Shown: positions 1 through 8,490 of the stretch, piece after piece
Position numbering within the stretch: the first letter of the stretch is position 1
Layout: every line of letters begins with the position of its first letter
NCBI GenBank assembly: GCA_016702705.1
Contig: JADJDM010000001.1
Coordinates: forward strand, 310,001 to 374,000
Length of the DNA: 64,000 nt
From: Bacteroidota bacterium
GTDB lineage: Bacteria; Bacteroidota; Bacteroidia; B-17B0; Aurantibacillaceae
Direction of reading: 5' to 3'
Position numbers and translations under genes: made by a program
Notes under the pieces: model-generated
Seen by the model: only the letters and a program-made list of their open reading frames with translations
Told to the model about the DNA's origin: nothing
The model's database searches: none

Positions 1-1
1 A

Positions 2-151
2 CGTATTCCGTTTTATAGATTGCCTGAAGTAATGGCTCATTTTCCAGAATTACAAAATCCAAAAGTAACTTCGCTTAAACCTAAAGATATTATTGCTTGT
101 TTTAAACTAAAAGTTTGGGATACGGATAAGCAGGAGATGGTTGGGGTTTAG
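2..151 (+). CDS. Fatty acid desaturase, C-terminal fragment (partial)
   Basis: The window opens inside a reading frame that runs from base 2 to a TAG at 149-151, giving 49 residues. The fragment begins RIPFYRLPE and continues through a PELQNP segment and a TSLKPKDI segment to a FKLKVWD segment. From memory this pattern resembles the extreme C-terminus of Bacteroidota fatty acid desaturases, membrane di-iron enzymes that follow their last histidine box with a similar tail. No histidine box lies in the visible part, so the family assignment rests on the tail only. The start lies upstream of the window. It is convergent with the GT4 gene, with a strong stem-loop between the two. Confidence 0.5.
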   Translation, partial: RIPFYRLPEVMAHFPELQNPKVTSLKPKDIIACFKLKVWDTDKQEMVGV

Positions 152-242
152 TATAGAACCAAGACTGCAGAATTCAAGATACAGGACGTAAACTACTAAA
201 CTCCTTTAATAAAAAACTCACAATTAGACTTGTATTAGTTTT

Positions 243-319
243 AACACAGAGCTACAGAGTTTTTAAGAGTTGCACAGAGCCCCTCTGTGCAACTCTGTTT
301 TCTCAGCGAACTCTGTGTT
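243..319. terminator. Nested inverted repeat, probable bidirectional terminator
   Basis: A perfect 14-bp inverted repeat (arms 266-279 and 283-296, loop CCC) is nested inside outer arms AACACAGAG (243-251) and CTCTGTGTT (311-319). It lies between two convergent genes, so a shared terminator is the simplest role. The CACAGAG/CTCTGTG core recurs inside the element, which may therefore be an interspersed repeat adopted as a terminator. A T-run is not well developed directly after the inner arm. Confidence 0.5.
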
Positions 320-335
320 AAAAAAGTAAATCCCG

Positions 336-1541
336 TTAATTGTTTTTTATTAGCAATTCGTAAAACTTCAAAAGCTCAGCAATAAGTTTTGTGTTTTCGA
401 AATTGTCTTCAATAAATTTACGGGCGTTGTTTCCTATTTCGGTTTTTAGTTCTTGATTAGTAGAAAGATTTTTAATTGCCTTTGCAAAATCTTCGGGAGT
501 ATCAGCAATAATAATGTTTTGGTTGTGAGTAACAGGAATGCCTTCGGCACCAATACTTGTAGAAACAATTACTTTTCCCATTGCCATTCCTTCAATAATC
601 TTTATGCGCATACCACTTCCTGATTGCAAAGGAACCATCATGATTTCATGCTCATTGTAAAATTGAATATTATCATCGATAGAGCCAATCACTTTTAAAT
701 TTCCTTCGCTTTGTTTTAAATACGAATCAGGCATAAATCTTCCTGCTAAGGTAAATTGAAGATTGTTTTCTTTATTTAAATACTTTGCCCACACTTTTTC
801 TAAAAACCAATCTACCGCTTCAGTGTTAGGCATCCAATCCATTGAGGCTAAATGAAACACTGAGTTTGTTTTTGTAATAGAACGATTTATAGCGTATCTA
901 TCTAACACAATTCCTGTAGGAGAAACAACCGCTTTTGTTTTTATGCCCAGCTGCTCAAATATTTTTTTGTCGTAATCGGTTATTGTTACAATTCCATCTG
1001 CTTCTTTTAATATTTGTAACTCCAGTTTTTTTAAACGAGCATTTTGTATGGAAAGGTATTTTCGTTTTACTGCACTTTTCTCGTTTTCAATTAATCTGTC
1101 CCAAATTAAATGCTCCACATTATGTGTGCGAATGGTGATTTTGGCCTTAGAATGCTTTCTTATAATTGGAATGTAAGGAGCAACAAACAAACCTTCTAAA
1201 TGCACAACATCAAACTGATGTGCTTTTAACTTCTCAATAATTTTTTCTTCGAACTCCTTAAATACAAAACGAGAAACAAAAAATGATTCGCGCGAAAATA
1301 AATTCATTAGCGCACCCACTGGTGTTACCGCCGTATCTCTATCCACTGCTATGTAATGACTTTGCTCTAAAAAATCTTGGGGAATTTCGTTTTCCTTTTT
1401 ATAATGCTTAAGCGTATTGATGGTAAGTAAATGTACCTCTGCCCCGTTATTTATAAATCCTTTAGCCATATTGTAAACAGCAATCGAACTTCCATCATTT
1501 GGAGGATAAGGTGCTTTATTACTTATTTGCAGAATACGCAT
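336..1541 (-). CDS. Glycosyltransferase family 4 (GT-B fold)
   Basis: This 401-residue protein is the usual length for a GT4 retaining glycosyltransferase that moves a sugar from a nucleotide-sugar donor onto a lipid-linked or surface glycan at the inner membrane face. The N-terminal GT-B half starts MRILQISNKAPYPP with an NDGSSIA loop, typical of the family's donor/acceptor cleft. The C-terminal half carries the GSGMRIKIIEGMAMG stretch, which includes the conserved glutamate of the EX7E-like region that binds the donor. The start is the ATG at 1541. It sits 46 bp downstream of lptF on the same strand and could be co-transcribed with it. The acceptor and sugar cannot be read from sequence. 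Confidence 0.85.
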   Translation of the reverse strand: MRILQISNKAPYPPNDGSSIAVYNMAKGFINNGAEVHLLTINTLKHYKKENEIPQDFLEQSHYIAVDRDTAVTPVGALMNLFSRESFFVSRFVFKEFEEKIIEKLKAHQFDVVHLEGLFVAPYIPIIRKHSKAKITIRTHNVEHLIWDRLIENEKSAVKRKYLSIQNARLKKLELQILKEADGIVTITDYDKKIFEQLGIKTKAVVSPTGIVLDRYAINRSITKTNSVFHLASMDWMPNTEAVDWFLEKVWAKYLNKENNLQFTLAGRFMPDSYLKQSEGNLKVIGSIDDNIQFYNEHEIMMVPLQSGSGMRIKIIEGMAMGKVIVSTSIGAEGIPVTHNQNIIIADTPEDFAKAIKNLSTNQELKTEIGNNARKFIEDNFENTKLIAELLKFYELLIKNN

Positions 1542-1587
1542 AGGAAGCCAAAAGTAAGAAGTTAAAAGTTAAAAGGCAAAATTGATT

Positions 1588-3030
1588 TTAAGCGGTTTTT
1601 TTGGACTTAAAAACAGAAATTATTTTTCCAAAAAACTTGAAATAATCTCCAATATCAAATAAAGCCGAGTCTTTTGCTGCTTTAATTGACAACCAAATTC
1701 CAAAAGGTAAAAATATAGTAGGGCCGACCCACATGGCTAAGGTTGGATTCATTTGTCCTTCGAGAGCCATTTTTTCGCAAGTAAATGAAATAACATGATA
1801 GATAATAAAAAGCACAACCGAAATTACCACTGGCATACCTAAACCTCCTTTACGTACAATAGCTCCCAAAGGTGCTCCAACAAAAAACAAAACAATACAG
1901 GCAAAAGATAAGGTGAATTTTTTATGCCAATTTACTTCAAATTTAGCTTGCTCTTCTCGTTGTTGTTTTTCCTCATTCATTTTACCATCCAAAAAAGCAC
2001 TACTGCTTCTTGCTTGATTAAGGGCAATTTCATAAAGTTGTTTTTTAGCAACTGGATCAAAACGGCTTATATATTCATGAACACTCATATACGGCAAATT
2101 CAACGAATCAATTTTGTTTGAAACGCGTAATGCTCTAGGATTAAAATATTGCGCAAAATTTACAAATACATTCTCAGCAAGCTCTTTGTTCTCCTTCTTA
2201 ATAGTATCCATATAGCTTGTAAGCTGAGATACATTCATCATCTCTGCATTGTTTCTAAACAAGTCTTCATCCGTTCTTTTTAATTGAAAACCACTTAAAT
2301 CAAAAAACACTACTTGCTTTTGAAAGGCAGCTGATATCATTGGACGACGCTGATAATCCAAATGATTTTCTAATACTTGCTGATATCTATTTCCATTAAA
2401 CAAGGTCATCACCAAAGCGTTTTTATCTCCGCTTGTTTGCAACATTCCTGAGTCTGCATACATCTGAACAAGGTTTCCTTTCCCTTCATGATGGTCGTAA
2501 ATAGTAATATTTCTGATTGTTTGCCCATCAACATCTTTTTTTCCTATACGAATACTATACCCTTCTATACCATTATAAAAAACTGATTCTTTAATGTTTA
2601 ATGTTGGTTTAGCTCCTCGCACATCATACAATATAGATGATTGCTTTAAATGTATAAAAGGCATTGTGTAATTACTAAAGGCAAAAGAAAAAATAGACAA
2701 CACAACGATAAACATAAGTATAGGGCGCATTATTTTTAATAATGATAAGCCCGACGATTTCATTGCTGCTAACTCATAAGTTTCGCCTAAGCCACCAAAG
2801 GTCATGATAGAAGAAAGTAGAACTGCTAAAGGAATGGATTGCGGAATAAACATTAAGAATGTGTAGCCAAACATTTTTACCAAGGTAATAGCATCAATTC
2901 CTTTACCCGCAATCTCATCAATATAAGTAAAAACAAATATCATAAAAAACACAAACACAGTAATAAACAGCGTTCCTAAAAAAGGCGGGATGTACTTTTT
3001 AATTAGATATAGATAGATTGTTTTTATCAT
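1588..3030 (-). CDS. LptF/LptG-family lipopolysaccharide export permease
   Basis: This 480-residue membrane protein belongs to the YjgP/YjgQ family. LptF and LptG form the transmembrane part of the ABC exporter that lifts lipopolysaccharide out of the inner membrane and passes it to LptC/LptA. The arrangement is typical: an N-terminal cluster of about three membrane helices (residues about 15-125, including the conserved GETYELAAMKSSG coupling segment that contacts LptB), a large periplasmic beta-jellyroll region, and about three C-terminal helices from about residue 375. The periplasmic segment includes a charged helical region, which makes the protein longer than the roughly 360 residues of E. 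coli LptF/G. That length is common in Bacteroidota. Sequence alone does not say whether it is the F or the G subunit. Confidence 0.88.
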   Translation of the reverse strand: MIKTIYLYLIKKYIPPFLGTLFITVFVFFMIFVFTYIDEIAGKGIDAITLVKMFGYTFLMFIPQSIPLAVLLSSIMTFGGLGETYELAAMKSSGLSLLKIMRPILMFIVVLSIFSFAFSNYTMPFIHLKQSSILYDVRGAKPTLNIKESVFYNGIEGYSIRIGKKDVDGQTIRNITIYDHHEGKGNLVQMYADSGMLQTSGDKNALVMTLFNGNRYQQVLENHLDYQRRPMISAAFQKQVVFFDLSGFQLKRTDEDLFRNNAEMMNVSQLTSYMDTIKKENKELAENVFVNFAQYFNPRALRVSNKIDSLNLPYMSVHEYISRFDPVAKKQLYEIALNQARSSSAFLDGKMNEEKQQREEQAKFEVNWHKKFTLSFACIVLFFVGAPLGAIVRKGGLGMPVVISVVLFIIYHVISFTCEKMALEGQMNPTLAMWVGPTIFLPFGIWLSIKAAKDSALFDIGDYFKFFGKIISVFKSKKTA

Positions 3031-3090
3031 AGCATTCTTTCACAAAAATACTATTTAATACTTAGGATGGAATTAAAATGTGTTAACTAG

Positions 3091-3268
3091 AGTATTACGA
3101 ATTCTGTACGAATATACTAATGGTACGAATTTATACGAATAGGTTAGTATTACAGATTTTGTGCGAATATACTAATGGTACGAATTTGTACTAATGAGAT
3201 ATACTAATCCCCATAGCACCCGCAGATTAGTAATCTCCTTCGTATATTCGTAAGAAAATTCGTAATCC
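3091..3268. repeat. ACGAATATAC-type intergenic repeat: 55-bp tandem pair plus inverted partner
   Basis: The gap between lptF and the M1 peptidase is filled by a structured repeat. Copies at 3091-3145 and 3146-3200 are direct repeats with a 55-bp period, sharing an identical core that contains AATATACTAATGGTACG. The stretch at about 3225-3268 is the opposite orientation of the same family: on the minus strand it reads GGATTACGAATT, then TTACGAATATACGAA. That minus-strand version begins directly after the TAA of the peptidase gene. A second member lies at 27805-27873. No open reading frame or promoter is apparent within it. Confidence 0.75.
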
Positions 3269-3270
3269 TT

Positions 3271-5616
3271 TTACTTTTTAGCTTTTTGCATTGGATTACC
3301 TCCTGTGCTTTGCCCGCGGCCAACTGTTTTTGTTTTAAATACATCAAACTTTGTTGGTGCATCTTTTACATTCCAAGTGTTGTTCTTCTCATCAATATCT
3401 GCAGTTTCTTTAAATGGATCAAGAACTATTGAAGCAACCTCTTTTGTTTTAGCAAAGGTCTTCACCACATTCTTTTCGTTCTTACGCCATACGTATGCAT
3501 TGATGCGGTCAACTTCTGTGCTGCCATCTTTATAATTCCACTGAATAATTAATGGCATTACTAAACCACCTTTATTTGTGAAGTTAAGTTCGTAAACAAA
3601 CTTACTTTGTAAACCTTCAGCTTTATAAGTTGAATCACTTAATGGTTCGATATTTTTGTATCTATCAAATCCTGTTTTAGTTTTTGTATCAACTGGTTCA
3701 GGTGTGTAGTAAAAATAAAAATCACGCATTGTTGTGTCAGTGTCAACTAAAAATTTCATTCCCGATTCTTTGTTACGCATGCGACTAACGTGAACAAATT
3801 CTTTTGGTTGCTGACGTGGGTACATACTATCAATTTTTACTGGCACTTGTTTGTTGTTTACTAAAGTAACTGCTTTCACCGAGTCTAATGAAATATCAAC
3901 TGGTTCAATATCATAAAACCAACCTCTCCAAAACCAATCTAAATCAACACCCGAAGCATCTTCCATGGTACGGAAAAAATCGGAAGGTGTAGGGTGTTTA
4001 AATGCCCAACGGTTTGAGTATTCTTTAAAAGCATAATCAAACAACTCGCGACCCATTACAGTTTCGCGCAAAATATTTAATGCAGTTGCAGGCTTCGCAT
4101 AAGCGTTTGGTCCAAATAGAGCAATGTTTTCGCTGTTTGTCATAATAGGTTCTAATTGCTCTTTCGGCATTTTCATGTAGTCAACAATTTTATGCGCTGG
4201 CCCACGATTAGAAGGATAATTATTATCAAACTCTTGCTCCGTTAAAAACTCAACAAATGTATTTAAACCTTCATCCATCCAACTCCATTGGCGCTCATCA
4301 CTATTTATAATCATAGGGAAAAAATTATGGCCTACTTCATGTATAATAACTCCAATCATTCCGTATTTAGTAGCTTCTGAATACGTTCCATCTTTTTCAG
4401 TTCTGCCAAAATTAAAACAAATCATTGGGTACTCCATTCCGTTTGCTGCTTCAATACTTTGTGCAACAGGATAAGGATATTTGATTGTGTATTTAGAGTA
4501 CGTTTTAATTGTGTGAGCAACTGTTTTAGTAGAATACTTTCTGTACAATGCATATGCCTCTTTAGGGTAAAAACTCATACACATTGTTTTTTTACCAGCA
4601 TCAATAGATGGCATTGCATCCCAAACAAATTTACGAGAAGTGCCCCAAGCAAAATCACGCACGCTATCTGCTTTAAAAATCCACGTTTTAGTGGTAGTTG
4701 CTTTTTTTAATTCAGCAGCTTTTGCTTCTTCCAATGTCACTACTTCTATAACATCTTTTGATGTTTGTGCTTTTTGCCAACGCGCTAATTGTGCAGGACT
4801 CAATACTTGTGCATAGTTTAATCCTACACCAGTAGCACATACAACATGATCAGATGGAACTGTCATTTTTACTTTAAAATTTCCGAATGCTAAAGCAAAC
4901 TCTCCACGACCTGTGAATTGTTTGTTTTGCCAACCTTGGTAATCAGAGTAAACACACATACGTGGATACCATTGCGCCATTGTAAACAAATGATTTCCAT
5001 CTTCGGGAAAATATTCGTAACCGCCGCGTCCGCCTGTTTCCATACGGTTAGATAATTTATATTTCCATTTTACTTTAAACTTTACTTTACCACCTGCAGC
5101 TAATGTTTTTGGCAAATCAATACGCATCATAGTTTGGTTGATGGTGTATTTTAATGGCTTACCTAGTTCATCACTCACTTCTAAAATTTTATCTCCTAGG
5201 TCTTTTGCTTTTTCCTTAATGTTTAATGCTGTAATATCATCGTTAGTAAACGGGGCATTAATTTTATTGTTATCAAAATAATTATTGTCAGAGTTTGGGT
5301 CGTGTTGATTTTCATCTAACTGCAACCATAAGTAGGTTAACTTATCTGGTGAATTATTAAAATAAGTAATCCACTCCGAACCGATAAGTGTTAAGTTTTT
5401 TTCGTCAAGTGTTGCTTCAATATCATAGTCAGCTTTTTGCTGCCAGTATTTATGGCCTGGCGCACCCGAAGCAGCACGATACACATTTGCATCAGGAAGT
5501 ATAGTTCCCAGTTGCTCAAATTTATTCCCGTGATTTGATGTGGGATTGTTTTTAATGTTTTGTGCTACAACTAAGTTAACTAACACAATAAATAGTACAC
5601 TAATTCTTAACTTCAT
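3271..5616 (-). CDS. M1-family (gluzincin) metallopeptidase, secreted
   Basis: A 781-residue zinc peptidase of the aminopeptidase N (M1) family. A signal peptide (about residues 1-18, ending near VVAQ) sends it across the inner membrane. The zinc site is visible: HEVGH at residues 426-430, with the third ligand E449 in WMDEG, the exact HEXXH-X18-E spacing of the family. The exopeptidase GAMEN motif is replaced by GMEYP, as in several Bacteroidota M1 proteins, so classical aminopeptidase activity is not guaranteed. The N-terminal beta-sandwich and a long C-terminal beta-rich tail flank the catalytic core. It starts 1 bp after the stop of the HupE-like gene, so the two are very likely co-transcribed. 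Both lie divergent to the DUF6702 gene. Confidence 0.9.
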   Translation of the reverse strand: MKLRISVLFIVLVNLVVAQNIKNNPTSNHGNKFEQLGTILPDANVYRAASGAPGHKYWQQKADYDIEATLDEKNLTLIGSEWITYFNNSPDKLTYLWLQLDENQHDPNSDNNYFDNNKINAPFTNDDITALNIKEKAKDLGDKILEVSDELGKPLKYTINQTMMRIDLPKTLAAGGKVKFKVKWKYKLSNRMETGGRGGYEYFPEDGNHLFTMAQWYPRMCVYSDYQGWQNKQFTGRGEFALAFGNFKVKMTVPSDHVVCATGVGLNYAQVLSPAQLARWQKAQTSKDVIEVVTLEEAKAAELKKATTTKTWIFKADSVRDFAWGTSRKFVWDAMPSIDAGKKTMCMSFYPKEAYALYRKYSTKTVAHTIKTYSKYTIKYPYPVAQSIEAANGMEYPMICFNFGRTEKDGTYSEATKYGMIGVIIHEVGHNFFPMIINSDERQWSWMDEGLNTFVEFLTEQEFDNNYPSNRGPAHKIVDYMKMPKEQLEPIMTNSENIALFGPNAYAKPATALNILRETVMGRELFDYAFKEYSNRWAFKHPTPSDFFRTMEDASGVDLDWFWRGWFYDIEPVDISLDSVKAVTLVNNKQVPVKIDSMYPRQQPKEFVHVSRMRNKESGMKFLVDTDTTMRDFYFYYTPEPVDTKTKTGFDRYKNIEPLSDSTYKAEGLQSKFVYELNFTNKGGLVMPLIIQWNYKDGSTEVDRINAYVWRKNEKNVVKTFAKTKEVASIVLDPFKETADIDEKNNTWNVKDAPTKFDVFKTKTVGRGQSTGGNPMQKAKK

Positions 5617-5617
5617 A

Positions 5618-6190
5618 TTATATTCTTTCTAATAATAAAACACTTGCTATTCCAAAAACAGCTGCCGACAAAAAGAACACATAATTGCCTCTTTTTATCT
5701 TTAAAACATTTTCCAAAAATAACGAAATAAGTATAACCGCAGCAACGATAACTAATTGCCCCGCTTCTAATCCTAAATTAAATGAAAACAGAGGACTAAC
5801 AAGGCTTTGCTCTCTACCAAGCATTGATTTGAGTAGATAAGAAAAGCCCATTCCATGAATTAATCCAAAGAAAAGAGCTAACCAGTAGTTCAGAGAAATT
5901 GTTTTCATCGCTTCCTCTCTCTTTACAATAGTATAAACGCAGGTAATCAAAATAGTTATTGGAATTAAAATCTCAATAATCGTTTGCTGCACTTTTATAA
6001 TATCTAAAATACTTAGAGCTAAAGTAAGCGAATGCCCAATAGTGAATGCAGTAATTAAACCCAGCAATTTTTTCCATTCTTTAATAGGAAACGAAATTGC
6101 TAAAACTAGTACATAGCAAATATGGTCGTAGCCATTCCTATCCAGAATGTGCTGCAAACCTGTTGTAAACCATAAGCTAAAATCGCTCAT
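5618..6190 (-). CDS. HupE/UreJ-like integral membrane protein
   Basis: A 190-residue polytopic membrane protein with about five to six hydrophobic helices and the pattern GLQHILDRNGYDH near residues 11-23, where histidine and aspartate residues in a membrane context recall the metal-binding start of HupE/UreJ proteins. A second TIGHSLTLALS segment also fits. HupE/UreJ members are implicated in nickel or cobalt uptake, but this Bacteroidota branch occurs without hydrogenase or urease genes, and none is seen here. The gene is followed after 1 bp by the M1 peptidase and lies divergent to a DUF6702 gene 38 bp away. From general knowledge, that trio recurs in Bacteroidota. Its substrate is unknown. 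Confidence 0.75.
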   Translation of the reverse strand: MSDFSLWFTTGLQHILDRNGYDHICYVLVLAISFPIKEWKKLLGLITAFTIGHSLTLALSILDIIKVQQTIIEILIPITILITCVYTIVKREEAMKTISLNYWLALFFGLIHGMGFSYLLKSMLGREQSLVSPLFSFNLGLEAGQLVIVAAVILISLFLENVLKIKRGNYVFFLSAAVFGIASVLLLERI

Positions 6191-6196
6191 TTTTGC

Positions 6197-6204
6197 TATC
6201 TTTG
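6197..6204 (+). promoter_or_regulatory. Bacteroidota -7 box TATCTTTG for the DUF6702 gene
   Basis: A perfect match to the Bacteroidota primary sigma -7 consensus TAnnTTTG lies 24 nt upstream of the ATG at 6229. A -33 box at canonical spacing was not recognised. Confidence 0.5.
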
Positions 6205-6228
6205 AATTAAATTACTTCGTCTAAATTA

Positions 6229-6759
6229 ATGAATAAGTTTTTTAACAACATAAAAATAGTACCTGCGGTTAAATTGTTATTTGTATGTGCTTTTAGTTGG
6301 TTGGTGTTTTCATCCTTCCATCCATTTTATGTAAGCACTACTGAAATGAATTTTAATAGCAAGAGTAAGTCGGTAGAAATTACTTGCCGCATGTTTACTG
6401 ATAATTTAGAGGATGCATTAGAAAAAACATACAACAAACAAGTTGATATCCTTCATCCAAAAGATAAGCGTGAAGTTGAATTGTTGTTATTACAGTACAT
6501 ACAAAGCAACCTTAAAATAAAAATAAACGGAGAGCTGAAAAGCTTTGATATTATTGGCTACGAGAAAGAGGAAGATGCTATTTGGACATACTTAGAAATT
6601 AAAGAAGATATTAAACCAAAAATAGTAGAGATTGAAAACACATTGCTTTACAAATACTATTCGCAACAAATAAACATGATGCATGTGATGGTGAATGGTG
6701 GAAACAGACAAAGCAGTAAGATCACAAATCCTGATAAACAAATAAGTTTTACATTTTAA
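6229..6759 (+). CDS. DUF6702 family protein
   Basis: A 176-residue protein with an N-terminal hydrophobic segment (about residues 14-32) that acts as a signal peptide or anchor, followed by HPFYVSTTEMNF. That HPFYVS opening and the following ITCRMFTDNLEDALEK region are typical of DUF6702, a small periplasmic or membrane-attached family of Bacteroidota without known function. The remainder is a mixed alpha/beta domain ending in an MMHVMVNGG strand. It is transcribed away from the HupE-like/M1 peptidase pair and from its own TATCTTTG promoter box. Conservation of this arrangement suggests a shared process such as metal handling or envelope peptide turnover, but that is inference. Confidence 0.7.
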   Translation: MNKFFNNIKIVPAVKLLFVCAFSWLVFSSFHPFYVSTTEMNFNSKSKSVEITCRMFTDNLEDALEKTYNKQVDILHPKDKREVELLLLQYIQSNLKIKINGELKSFDIIGYEKEEDAIWTYLEIKEDIKPKIVEIENTLLYKYYSQQINMMHVMVNGGNRQSSKITNPDKQISFTF

Positions 6760-6769
6760 TTTATTAGCT

Positions 6770-7474
6770 ATGCAAGACGAAATAAAATTAGAAAGAATAT
6801 TATTTTTAGATATTGAAACTGCACCAATTACTTATCGGTACAAAGACTTAAGTAAAGAAACAAAAGCCTTGTGGGATAAAAAATGGATGTACAACGAAAG
6901 TGAGTCACCCGAGGAGCGCTACAAAAAAGCGGGCATTTACGCTGAGTTTGCAAAGGTGGTTTGTATATCGATGGGAAATTTTCATAATGGGAAATTTTAT
7001 GTGAAGTCATTTGCGTCTGATGATGAAAAACATCTGTTAGAGTTAGTAAGCGAACACTTGAATAAATTTTATAGCAGCGAGGATAGCAATTTATGCGCGC
7101 ACAATGGAAAAGAATTTGATTTTCCATTCTTGTGCCGTCGTATGTTGATTAATAAAATGAAGTTGTCAAAGATTTTAAATATCTCAGGGAAAAAACCTTG
7201 GGAAGTAAAACTGCTCGACACAATGGAAATGTGGAAGTTTGGCGATTATAAAAGTTATACTTCACTAGATTTATTAGCGCATGTTTTTAATATTCCATCG
7301 CCTAAAGGTGAAATTGATGGAAGTGATGTAGCGCGTGTGTTCTGGGAAGACAAGGATTTAGAATTATTAAAAACCTATTGCGGCAAAGATGTAATTACAC
7401 TTGCAAGCATTTATTGTTTAATTACTGGAAAAGAAGCTATTTTAGACGAGCAATTAATATTTGCTACATTATAA
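6770..7474 (+). CDS. Predicted 3'-5' exonuclease, PolB exo-like (RNase H fold)
   Basis: A 234-residue DEDDy-type exonuclease domain standing alone. Exo I is FLDIETAP (D14, E16), Exo II is AHNGKEFDFPFL with the catalytic aspartate near residue 119, and Exo III is YCGKDV with the tyrosine-X3-aspartate pattern near residues 203-207. These place it with the stand-alone predicted exonucleases related to the proofreading domain of DNA polymerase B. The likely role is trimming 3' ends of DNA or RNA in repair or turnover. It lies 10 bp after the DUF6702 gene and 6 bp before gpsA, so it probably belongs to the same transcript. No partner nuclease or polymerase is adjacent. Confidence 0.8.
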   Translation: MQDEIKLERILFLDIETAPITYRYKDLSKETKALWDKKWMYNESESPEERYKKAGIYAEFAKVVCISMGNFHNGKFYVKSFASDDEKHLLELVSEHLNKFYSSEDSNLCAHNGKEFDFPFLCRRMLINKMKLSKILNISGKKPWEVKLLDTMEMWKFGDYKSYTSLDLLAHVFNIPSPKGEIDGSDVARVFWEDKDLELLKTYCGKDVITLASIYCLITGKEAILDEQLIFATL

Positions 7475-7480
7475 TTGATT

Positions 7481-8479
7481 ATGGAAGGATACAAAAAAAT
7501 TGCAGTTATTGGAAGTGGAAGTTGGGCAACTGCTATCGTTAAAATTTTATTAAACAATGTTGATGAAATTACTTGGTACACACGTAATCAAGAAGACATT
7601 GAATACATTACTAAATACAAACACAATCCTCGCTACTTAAGTTCAGTTGAGTTTGACTTAGACAAAATAAAATTAACAAGCGATATTGCTACTGCCGTAA
7701 ATAGTGCAGATATATTGATACTTGCGGTACCTTCTGCATTTTGCCACGATACCTTAAAAAGCATTGCGCCTGATGCATTACAAAATAAAATAATTTTCTC
7801 TGCTATTAAAGGTATTATACCCGAGCATAATTTAATTGTTGGCGAATACCTCAACACTATTTGGAACGTTGCCTTAAAAAACATTGGAGTAATTACAGGG
7901 CCTTGCCATGCAGAAGAAGTTGCAATGGAAAAATTATCTTACCTCACCATTGCATCAGGTGATATTGAAAAAGCAGAATCACTTGCTAAGAGTATGCGTT
8001 GCCGTTATATTAAAGTAACTGCTAGTGATGATATTTACGGAACAGAAATTTCTGCAGTACTTAAAAACGTTGTAGCTGTTGCCGGTGGCATTTGCCACGG
8101 CTTAGGTTATGGAGATAATTTTTTAAGTGTACTTGTATCAAATGCTATACAAGAAATTGAGCGCTTTGTAAAAGCTGTACATCCAATTGATAGAGATATT
8201 AAAGCATCTGCATACTTAGGTGATTTATTAGTAACAGCCTACTCGCAATTTAGCCGTAACCGTATGTTTGGAACCATGTTAGGCAAAGGTTACTCAGTTA
8301 AAATGGCGCAGTTAGAAATGAATATGATTGCTGAAGGTTATTACGCAGTAAAGTGTGTGCACGAGATTAACCAAAAATATAAAGTAGATATGCCCATTGC
8401 AGATGCAGTGTATAATATCGTTTACGAAAAAATTGCTCCAGCAATTGAAATGAGATTGTTGAGTGATAAGTTGAGTTAA
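7481..8479 (+). CDS. gpsA: NAD(P)H-dependent glycerol-3-phosphate dehydrogenase
   Basis: GpsA reduces dihydroxyacetone phosphate to sn-glycerol 3-phosphate, the backbone for phospholipid synthesis, in the cytoplasm. The N-terminal Rossmann motif AVIGSGSWATA lies within the first 20 residues, and the ILAVPS and IFSAIKGI segments follow as in the family. The C-terminal substrate domain shows AVLKNVVAVAGG, with the catalytic lysine, and GDLLVTAYSQFSRNRMFG, with the conserved substrate-binding arginine. The frame is open 6 bp further upstream to a TTG that touches the preceding stop codon, but the ATG at 7481 gives the better family start (MEGYKKIAVIG). About 332 residues, which is normal length. 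Confidence 0.93.
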   Translation: MEGYKKIAVIGSGSWATAIVKILLNNVDEITWYTRNQEDIEYITKYKHNPRYLSSVEFDLDKIKLTSDIATAVNSADILILAVPSAFCHDTLKSIAPDALQNKIIFSAIKGIIPEHNLIVGEYLNTIWNVALKNIGVITGPCHAEEVAMEKLSYLTIASGDIEKAESLAKSMRCRYIKVTASDDIYGTEISAVLKNVVAVAGGICHGLGYGDNFLSVLVSNAIQEIERFVKAVHPIDRDIKASAYLGDLLVTAYSQFSRNRMFGTMLGKGYSVKMAQLEMNMIAEGYYAVKCVHEINQKYKVDMPIADAVYNIVYEKIAPAIEMRLLSDKLS

Positions 8480-8490
8480 ATTTATGTTTA

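Noticed and set aside
8484..8486. ATG as start of the barrel gene after gpsA
   Set aside because: It lies in a different frame from the long coding frame and gives no signal peptide.
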